From the NCBI GenBank assembly GCA_030435675.1, contig CM059623.1, positions 2,196,012 to 2,260,011 of the forward strand: DNA of 64,000 bases. Reading direction: 5' to 3'. Numbering within the stretch: the stretch's first letter is position 1; each line of letters begins with the position of its first letter. A program made the translations under genes and the position numbers. A model generated the notes under the pieces. That model did not search any database, was not told where the DNA came from, and saw only the letters and a program-made list of their open reading frames with translations. Shown here piece by piece: positions 55,915-64,000 of this stretch. Source of the DNA: Steinernema hermaphroditum. Its lineage: Eukaryota > Nematoda > Chromadorea > Rhabditida > Steinernematidae.

Positions 55915-56021
55915 TGTGTGTGGGCAAGGTCCTTTACGAAAAGCGCTTCTGTCTTGACGACGTCGAAGATGAGGTCGGTGGAGAGATGGACGAAGTCTTT
56001 CGGTAGATCTTCAGAGTACAT
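55915..56021 (-). pseudogene. Fragment of an F-box-like gene (codons 1-36)
   Basis: Minus-strand ATG at 56021 reads MYSEDLPKDFVHLSTDLIFD then VVKTEALFVKDL, clearly matching the first 36 residues of the protein at 3959-4927. Similarity stops there and a stop follows after 43 codons. Confidence 0.8.
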
Positions 56022-57891
56022 CCTGTCGAATTTTTCAAATGACTTTTTTGCAAAAGCGATTTCAATTGCGATTTGCTAGTAAAGGTACTTCTTGGAGTTG
56101 GCCAAATTACTCGATAGAATCTCGAAATATTTTTGCTTTCTTACCATACGTCCTTTTGCTCCTTTTTTCAAATCCATCACGATTTGCAATCGTCACCAAT
56201 AAGTAGCGCCAAAGCGCAAATATCGATTCCGCAATTATGGCTTCCTTCGGCCAGAATCAATATAATGCGATTTTATTTATTTACACAGCTTTCGTTTACT
56301 CAGCTGCTGGTGGCCCACGGCTGTCATGTACCGGCTTTCCGCGATCTTGTTTCGATAGATGGCCTGTTTTCTAATATTGTCTTTGTTTCATCACGCTACA
56401 GTTGATATGGATTATTTCTACAGTGAATCAATTGGTACCCTTGTAGAGCATATACGACATTTCAAATAGACATCGTTTACACGTCGTTGATACAGTGACG
56501 TTAAAGGCTCAGACTAGGCCTCAGACAACTCCGCAGAGTCCTGAATCTTCTAGATAGAGGGTAGCCCGAAAGGGCATCTAGACAGAAGTCTAGAAAGCCA
56601 TTCTGAAATTCAGACCTTTCCTTTTTAGACCTTCAGACCTCTCAGACCGGTTTCTTTCATTTTTCACTTCTCTTTTCCGACCGGTATCACCTCTGTGTGC
56701 TCATAGAAATGAAATTCCACAATGCAGTCGAGATGCTCCGAACTTTGTTTGATTTCAGTCTCTTTCTGTCGTATCTTCTATTGTGTTAAAAACCGCTGCC
56801 CTTCTAGAGTCATATTATATATTTTTGGATAGCGTAAGTGATTTTCAGCTCAATTTGGCAAACTTGTCAAAGTGCAAAGTGCCAAATGCAGCTGAGGGCC
56901 TTGACGTTAAGAAAATGCCTACCACGCAGTGTAGATGAAGGCTATTCTTATCAGGACGCAATAGTTTACTATTTTTGTTGGCCTTTATTCGAAAAATTTA
57001 TTTCGACGGAAGCCGAATAATCCCAAATATTAAGTGAGGCATCCCCCCTAGCACGTGGTTCACTACCAGTCTATTGGCACGTCTATTCGACGGTTCACGA
57101 GTTAGCAGTACAGTAGGGCGACGTCTTACAAACAGGAAAGGTACTCATGCCTTTTTGGTTGGGAATTCAACAAGCACTATGTACTCTGTGCATGTGTTTT
57201 GTGCCTTACTTTCAGTTAGATATCCCTTACATATAAACGGAGGACCGATGGGCCCGTTGGTTTGTGTGTGTGTTTTTCCGTGAGCATGGAGGAAACACCC
57301 AAACACAATAGGAACCCCGAACCCGAGACATACTGCTTACAAAAAGGAGCAAGTTCGCAATGAGCCACACACACACTCTACTGCCACTATACTTCTGGGC
57401 ATAGCGTTTCTGTATAGTTTTTGAGTGATTTTTAGCCTTTTTCTGAGCGCCAACCATCCGAAAGGCCTGGCGGCCGTTAAAGTTTTATGTTTGCCAATTT
57501 CAGCCATTTGCATCAGCATGCCGCAGGGATACTTAACTTTTAGTACCTGGAGGGTGCGTTTATCATTATAATTTTAATACGTTATCGCGCTCCCTTTCGC
57601 CGATGACTGTAGTTGTGAATCGACATCATTTTTTACAGCCTCCGCACTTTAGCCCTCCTCTCAATGCCCATCGATCTGTCAGCCATCCGGCAGGAGTCCG
57701 ATCGACTCCACGAAACGTCCATAAATTATAGTTAAGCACGCGTTGAAACTGCACTTCGCGACGGCGTCTTGGTCGCCACCGGCACCGCCGTTCGACAAAC
57801 AATCAAACGTCGGTGACTCATGCGACGGCAAACACCGTCAGCCTGACTGTCATCACGTTCCTTTAATTGCCTTCTTGACTGATTTCTGTAG

Positions 57892-57942
57892 GCAATGCAA
57901 ATGGAATCGTGGACGAAAGCGCATCGATTCCATTTTCGGGAG
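57892..57942 (+). CDS. Candidate internal exon, phase 1-1, 51 nt
   Basis: TTTCTGTAG acceptor, NANGIVDESASIPFSG, then a GGGAG|GTAAAT donor. The preceding 250 bp are also GC-rich and partly open (LHFATASWSPPAPPFDKQSN), which may be another exon. Unknown family. Confidence 0.45.
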
Positions 57943-57998
57943 GTAAATATTGAGTTTTAAGTGTTTGTTTGCTTTGTGTTTTGATCGGTGGGCCAGAG

Positions 57999-58103
57999 GT
58001 CAAGTGCACCCCGATCGTGCTCTTTTTCACGCTATGCATATTCAGCTCATGTACGTCAGCTCACCACCGTCCTCCTGTGGGTCTATTCTGGAGGTGCTAC
58101 TCC
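57999..58103 (+). CDS. Candidate internal exon, phase 1-1, 105 nt
   Basis: GGCCAGAG acceptor, QVHPDRALFHAMHIQLMYVS and SPPSSCGSILEVLL, then a strong ACTCC|GTAAGT donor. A second frame is also open (a hydrophobic TPIVLFFTLCIFSSCTSA), so the register rests on phase agreement with neighbours 56 nt upstream. Confidence 0.45.
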
Positions 58104-58531
58104 GTAAGTTGCCATTGTTCCGTAATCCAATTTTAAACATTTTCGTAGGTATCCCTTCACTACATGATCCTTTGTTGCACTTTTCTTATTTTTGAGAGAT
58201 GGTCAAAGACACTCCTATTTGAGTCATAATTTTTGGTTGTGAGATTCATCTGAATCACTGAGAGCAAGTTCATCCATTCCGTACAAATTTTTGCGAGGCT
58301 CATCCTCGATCTTGCAGCGTTATATAAGAGAAGTGTTCAATTTATAAAAGCTTCGTTGTATTCATTTTATATGCGTCCGTTTTAACTTTTGCGAGCTCAC
58401 ATTCATGTGGATCTTGTTGAATAAGAGCAATGCTAGCTTAGAGACTATGAAATGACAGGAAATTTTTGTCTTCTTTTTCATCGGAGATAATTTCCGTATT
58501 TTTGTTAACAGCTAAATTCTCCCTTTAACAG

Positions 58532-58561
58532 ATACCGTTACGCAGCGGGTGAGCAAAAACA
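58532..58561 (+). CDS. Candidate microexon, phase 1-1, 30 nt
   Basis: CCCTTTAACAG acceptor, TVTQRVSKN, AACA|GTAAGC donor. Good sites on both sides; the short length makes chance possible. Confidence 0.3.
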
Positions 58562-59305
58562 GTAAGCAAATGGTAAGGGCGAATACGAACTAAAAGCCGC
58601 ACACGAAAGGCCTCACGGCTTCTTAACAATTTAAGGCATGGCGGCTATGAACCGGTCGCTTTTGAACTGTCTGTTTTTCCTGCGAAAGCGTTTTTAACCC
58701 CTGGCTCTTGGTGACGACGATATCGGGCAGTTAACGATTTTCTTTCCGTATGCTTCAAATGAAATAATGAGGATTAACAACAAAAGCAAGACTGGAAGCA
58801 GCAACAATTTTTGCGGATTAAATTTCAAACCTATTGCTTATTTGATCTAATGAGGTGATCCTCTTGTTGGTGATCCAAATTTTTGCATTTTCTGAACGAC
58901 GACCCGACAGATCTCTTAAAAGGGGTTCCCTGCAAGATAATCTTTATTTCACTATTCTGCTAGATGACGTGATTACTTTTGCCGATAGACCAATATGCCC
59001 TTTTGTTTTGTGTTTCCATGTTTTTTCTTCGTCTTCTTTGCCCTCTTATTTGACGAATTCTGTTCCAGATAGGCAAACCGTGTGTCGCTTATCACTTCGC
59101 AGTCGACTTGGCTACCAGCTTTTTATGTACACTTTTATTTGAGCTCTGTCTTTCTGCAAATTCTTCTTAGACGACACGACAGTTCAATGTAGTCCAATTT
59201 TTTTTTGAATTTCATGAGATCCTTCAGTATGCGCCAAATGATCGGTATTTTTGAAGTTTCTTCGCTCGTTTTGAAGTTTCGTAGCGATACACCATTATTT
59301 AGATA

Positions 59306-59524
59306 TTATGCTCTTTTCTTTATATTGTTTTCTAAGAAGCGAACTGATGCGAAGAATGAATTCGGGCTCGATTCACTCGACGCATACTTAAATTGCCTTC
59401 CGACCTGACCCATGGGTCCAGGTTCCCCTGAGATTCCTGGCCGTACAAAAGGTCCTTTGACTATGCCGATTCCTTCGATACCCGGGTGGTGCGGGGGCCC
59501 AATTGAATCAGAGCTTTCAACCAC
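59306..59524 (-). CDS. Collagen-like minus-strand frame
   Basis: In one frame, about 12 triplets read GPP HHP GIE GIG IVK GPF VRP GIS GEP GPM GQV G, with Gly in at least nine of twelve register positions. This suggests an interrupted Gly-X-Y exon of a collagen. The following GGTCAG|GTCGGA could be a donor. It is isolated and opposite to the surrounding candidate gene, so likely a fragment. Confidence 0.4.
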   Translation of the reverse strand: MVESSDSIGPPHHPGIEGIGIVKGPFVRPGISGEPGPMGQVGRQFKYASSESSPNSFFASVRFLENNIKKRA

Positions 59525-60343
59525 TTTCGTGGTTTTGTGCTTTGATTTTGATTTTGATTTTGTTTTTTTTTATTTTTCACAGTGCGTGAATCTTTGTTAC
59601 TACTGTATCGCTACTTGCTACTTATTCATATCCTATCTCCTGTTGAATGCGTTAAAATACGATTTTTCAAAGTATGCATATGGACGAATGAGGAAATTAG
59701 TTGTAACGAAGAAGGAGGCCATGTTCGCTGATTCTTTGCATTCTCTATTCTCTGTTCATCACTACCGCTACAGCTGTGGTAATGAACAGAGCCGAGAACG
59801 ACCACTCACTCAACTCAGTCGGCTCAGACAGCTTCTGAACGAGCGAGTGGACGACCCGACCGATCGCTGAGGAGACTATTGGGGACAGTTCCATCGCCAT
59901 CGCCACAAATAAATAGCTTCATGGTTCTAAGATAGCTTCATGGTTCTAAATGATATCAGACGATTTTTGTTCGTTGTTGGAACCACAGGACAGCTGGATA
60001 ACGAATTTTTGCTAGTGATCCGGGCATAAGAAAGAAGACGACCCTTACTGCTTCCTGTGTTGCACCCTAAAAACGATGACGTCCGTTTCATATCTCTGTT
60101 TGCAATGGTCCATCTGTTTAATGTAAGGCGATGATTCACTGTTGTGCTATCGTCATTTTTTATGTTGATGACTTACAGTGTAAACAAATGATACTTAAAG
60201 ACACACCAAACTGGGTTAATCGGATGTTTCGGAGTTATAATCGATACATGTCGCCTTTCCGTGCAGAACGGTTTTGATACTTTGCCCAAATAAGCGATAT
60301 TTAGTGAATTTTTTATGCGGTTTTCCTATTACTTGCAATATAG

Positions 60344-60481
60344 GATTTGCTGACGCGTCTATGAAGAATTGGAGTAGAAGAAGCTTTAGAAGTCAGTCTG
60401 TTCTACTGAATTTTCTTCACGGATATGCTCTGGCTATGACGCTTGACGACCTACGCTACAGATTGCTTTCCGGCTTAAGCT
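60344..60481 (+). CDS. Candidate internal exon, phase 1-1, 138 nt
   Basis: GCAATATAG acceptor, 45 open codons (FADASMKNWSRRSFRSQSVL, LNFLHGYALAMTLDDLRYRL, LSGLS), then an AAGCT|GTAAGC donor. The longest of the exon series and the best protein-like stretch. Family not recognised. Confidence 0.5.
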
Positions 60482-61569
60482 GTAAGCTAAGCTAAACTTG
60501 GATACCAGGCTCATTGCAAAGGAATATATTTTTTTTGCACAATTTTAAGAGACGTTCTTTGGGAGACGTTCTCTACACAACATGTGACGGCAAATCGATA
60601 TTCGCTAAAAACGCGAAAGCTCTATTAATGGCGCTTAGATCTACACCAAAGATTTGATTAAATTTTTGGAGATTTGACTGAGGTATAGTATATCGCTATA
60701 GCTTAGCACATGTTGACGGTATAGCTTAGAACAACATAAAACAACATCACGCTTCCTTTCACCCGAACAATACATTTAACCTGTAGCGTCCAATGGTCGA
60801 GCAAGAGCAAGTCCATTGATGTTTACAGCCTGTCGGAAAGGGTAGATCATTCGGACCAGCCTGTCACATCGATTAACCTGACTACCTGTTCAAAATCACA
60901 CTGTTCTATAGCCATCTTTTGTATTAAAACGCCCATTTAGCGCATTTTTATAGTTTTGTGGGGGGCAGCTAAAGCTCGATTCAAGCAGTGCGTTGCATAT
61001 CGAACGGTTCTGACGACTTTTGACGACCTGTTTTTTGTGATAATTCCATGACTGTATATTACATTAATTTTTGAGATTTTCTGTCTTATTCATATCGCTC
61101 TATCGCTCCTCTCCTCTCGCTTTATATATACTATAGGCACGTTAGATTTTACACGATTTATACTCACGGATCAACCGCTTACGTCGTGGTCGAGCAAGAG
61201 CAAGTCCGTGCAGGACGTCTTAAAATGAACAAGAAAGATAAAAATCGCACTGTAGTCGCTGATTTTCTTCAGGTTTCGGTGAGCTGATGAATCCGAAGAG
61301 AATGCAGCGTTCCCATTAGTTTGCGCGGGGTTCCTTTATATACCACACGCGTTAGAGTCGGACTAAATAAAGTGGTATTTTTGTTACTGCCATTTGATGG
61401 TGTAAATAATGGCATGTTGATGTTCGATGGGGAAGGGGTATTGATTTTTGTGATCTTCATGATTAGTCATATCCTTTCGCCCAACGCTTGTTATCAAAAA
61501 GCATGATATGTCGTTATTTTTGCATGCTATGCGTTTAAACCTCGTTATCTTCAAGATAGAGGTCATAAT

Positions 61570-62480
61570 AGTTTGAACACCATCCGATCGACTTCTTGAT
61601 TTTGATCTCAAAAGTGCAGTTTTAAAACTGACTACATACGATACTTTGTAAATTCTTTCGGGTATCATAATTTGTGGCTCATCAATAATGCGGTTGCGTT
61701 TGATTCCTGGTTGTGGATGGTTCCAGTTCCTTTCTATGATAGCCTAAAGACGATAAAGTAGCTTATTTTTGAGATTCTTGGCGTTGTTTGGAACAACCAG
61801 ATGTACTTTTCCCAATAGTCGCTGTACCCTTTCGTTAAAAAGAGTACACCCAAATGAGGGCGAAAGTCGCCTTGTTAAGAGTTCATCGTGTGATTATTGC
61901 GATTATTTTTGTATCGACTCCTTCCATTCACGTCATCTTGATATAGCACTGATATAATACCACACACATCGGCTCCACTAGTCTGAACACCATCCGATCG
62001 ATCTGTACCTGATTTTTGATTAAAAATGCCGTATTGAACAGATCAGATATTTGTAACTTCTCTCAGGCGTCATTATTTTTGACAAAAAGCAATCTTTTGT
62101 ACGGCTATGTATGTATAGTTGTCTTGTATGATTACTAAAAACAGACATATTTTTGAGGTTTTTGGTAATTTCCTTCCCACTACGTCATCTTGAAGTTAGA
62201 GCAGTGATAGAAGACCGCACGCATCGGCTCCATTAGTCTCATTTTTGGTACCAGTCTTTTGTAGGATAAGGCTGCGTATGATTCTTGGCTGTATATGGTT
62301 CCAGTTGTGTGTGATTGCTAAAGACAGTATACAGTAGCTTATTTTTGTTACTGTGCCACGCATCCAGTCTGTTGAACAACCAGATGTACTTTTTTAATGG
62401 CCACAGTACACCCTTTCTTCTAAAAGAGTACACCCAAATGAGAACGGAAGTTGCCTTGTTAAGAGTTTATCGTAGCTTAA
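61570..62480. repeat. Diverged two-copy repeat with embedded ATTTTTG
   Basis: 61680-61890 matches 62270-62480 (GATTC(C/T)TGG.TGT..ATGGTTCCAGTT, TAGCTTATTTTTG, GAACAACCAGATGTACTTTT, AAAGAGTACACCCAAATGAG, TGCCTTGTTAAGAGTT). 61930-62000 matches 62180-62240 (CGTCATCTTGA, CATCGGCTCCA.TAGTCT). The motif is kept in both copies while the bases right after it differ. Confidence 0.75.
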
Positions 62481-63584
62481 ATGTACTTTCTTCGTTAAGC
62501 TACTCGCAGTCATCCTCGGAACACGACCACGGAAGTACTAAGTTAATTATTTAAGCTTTTCAACTCTGTTTTCTTTGGAACTCATTGTCCAACGTCACTT
62601 CTGGCATGCTTCACTTCATCGGTATTCCCAAAGGCGGCTCAGCCCAAGCGTTAGTTAGCGCGATCATCAGGAGTGTTTTTATAGGTACAGGTTTATGTTG
62701 ACGTCAGATGGTTTTAAACGGAGCGCTTAAGAAGGGGTAATCCGCTATTCTGAATGGGAATATAAATGTGTCGCCTGCCTCTAGCTGGTTTGCTTTACTT
62801 GGCACTCGGATATTCATTTTTGGATCCGTGTGTGATTAGTTACCTTAGTAGGTATTGGCTTCTCTTTGATAACGATTAAGGCTGTGCGAAGATAGAATTC
62901 ACAATTCTCAGCATGGCTGTTGCGCCCAGAGGCGGAAGCTTATTTGAAATGTGTAAAGCTCTTATCAAGGAGGGTTCCCAATGGGATTCCTTTATAAGAG
63001 CCTTACACATTTCTTTTTTTCTGATAACTTCCCAAGTGCCACACGCCGATCGGAAACGTGTTAGAACAGATAGAGACTGAGCGAATGGCCTCATGTAAAA
63101 TAGCCTCTCTCAATGAGTTTTCAGTACCTAAAACAGGGATTGAGCTCTACAAAAAATCATGGAAGTTTAGGTCATTGAATTCGACCTAGGTGACAATGTC
63201 TCTTCAGTTGAATGGTTATATTTTCGGGGGGTCGCCAGGCTCGAACTTCCGACCTCCAAGGGACCAAACGATTTTCCCATCTCTTTTTGACTACTAATAC
63301 ATCTTTTTGTGCTCGATGTATTTTTGGACACTCTAAATGTCGTGCTGTATAACACAACCTCTTAAACGTCATACGTTCTAAGCTTAACACAGTTAACAAA
63401 TGGTGAAATGGTCAAACATATTCGTCACATGCTGCAATACCCAAATTCCATGATTTGTGTAAATTCTTCGTCTTTTCGGGAGGGAATCGAGATCAGGCGA
63501 GTTTATGACACTTGAACAACAACCACTTCGAGTGCCTCGTGTCGCTACTCGGTGTGCCACCAACAGATCTCTGGTGTGGCCCAG

Positions 63585-64000
63585 CGATATGTTGTCAAAA
63601 TGCGAGCGCTATTTATGGCAATTTTCTCGAAGTGCGCCGCAGGACAATAGGTGGGCAATTCACTGGAATACGATTGCTGTTTTCAATGGGAGCGTTTATA
63701 CGGGCTGAGGGTGTATAACGCGGGCGTTATTTCCCGATGGACTACTCGAATTTGATCAGTGATCAGATTGTCTGTTCGGATACATTTTTGAGTGTGGATT
63801 TTGAAAGGAACTAACATTTTCGAACATAGGTTCTCGTAGCAATTTCTGCCCTACGAATTCAATTGAGAAAAGGTCAAAGACACTTGATCACTTTACCGCT
63901 GAAGAGAACATCTCAATCTGTTTGGACTACGAAGTGCGTTCTTTTCGCCCCTTTCCGAAAACAAGATCGCTATTTACGGCAATTTTCCCGCGACACTGTC
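63585..64000. repeat. Dispersed repeat pieces
   Basis: CGCTATTTATGGCAATTTTC (about 63608) recurs as CGCTATTTACGGCAATTTTC at the end of the window (about 63970), and AACTAACATTTTCGA (63810) resembles ACTAACATTTTTCGAGATCG at 48.29 kb. No gene supported. Confidence 0.5.

Larger units (their letters stand above)
34300..64000 (+). other. Gene-poor interval with strand-biased ATTTTTG motif
   Basis: From about 34.3 kb to the end of the window I count by eye roughly 70 copies of ATTTTTG on the plus strand, almost always exactly A, five T, G, against about five CAAAAAT. To the left of 34 kb the motif is near chance level (about seven in 34 kb). Examples: 47.87, 47.93, 48.06, 49.55, 56.82, 56.97, 58.19, 58.23, 58.29, 58.46, 58.50, 58.81, 58.88, 61.77, 61.91, 62.01, 62.08, 62.15, 62.24, 62.34 kb. 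The bases after G look unrelated from copy to copy. The interval otherwise holds candidate exons, decayed elements and duplications listed separately; the stretches between them show nothing else I can name. Confidence 0.75.

Noticed and set aside
63225..63260. tRNA on the minus strand from AGTTCGAGCC
   Set aside because: T stem does not pair properly and no box A found.
34300..64000. Periodic An/Tn clusters (PATC) as explanation for T-runs
   Set aside because: The T-runs are isolated, exactly five long, strand-specific and not spaced near 10 bp.
1..64000. CRISPR arrays, bacterial operons, ribosome binding sites
   Set aside because: Spliced genes and SL1 show a nematode genome; no regular spacer arrays seen.

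Overview
This is eukaryotic DNA from a nematode, most likely a rhabditid. Three things point there: exact 22-nt copies of the nematode spliced leader SL1, introns of 37-47 nt in the gene-rich half, and the gene content (SCP/TAPS proteins, C-type lectins, trypsin-fold proteases, a seven-transmembrane chemoreceptor-like gene, single-exon F-box-like genes, SRPK-like kinases). I cannot name the species.

Layout, 0-34 kb: compact, gene-rich and repeatedly rearranged. In order: a GC-rich palindromic repeat cluster; the C-lobe of an SRPK-like kinase; a coiled-coil exon; an F-box-like gene; a heptad-rich coiled-coil gene; a phlebovirus-type envelope ORF of a retroelement with a fold-back element at its ATG; a secreted CAP protein; a C-type lectin; a 7TM receptor; a second fold-back element; a kinase pseudogene broken by two solo LTRs; a second F-box-like gene; a second CAP gene, an inverted near-copy of the first; Ty3/gypsy remains; then two head-to-head pairs of C-type lectin and S1 protease arranged as a large inverted repeat (23.0-25.3 and 27.3-29.5 kb); and a third protease at 32.4-33.5 kb. 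The lectins, proteases and CAP proteins are all small secreted proteins. Each lectin/protease pair shares a 132-bp promoter region with a GATA motif, so I infer joint expression in a digestive or defence role.

Layout, 34-64 kb: gene-poor and AT-richer, filled with decayed RTE-type non-LTR elements, dispersed duplications and LTR fragments. On the plus strand I find small candidate exons that are nearly all in phase 1-1. Two GC-rich islands (37.3 and 52.5 kb) each end in an ATG plus a phase-1 splice donor. This suggests one or more plus-strand genes with very long introns, unlike the tiny introns to the left. The same interval holds about 70 plus-strand copies of ATTTTTG against about 5 on the other strand, which nothing I recognise explains.

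The strongest unusual signals are: (1) solo LTRs carrying perfect SL1 sequence followed by GT, with target-site duplications, inside a kinase gene; (2) the strand-biased ATTTTTG field; (3) the inverted duplications of secreted-protein genes.
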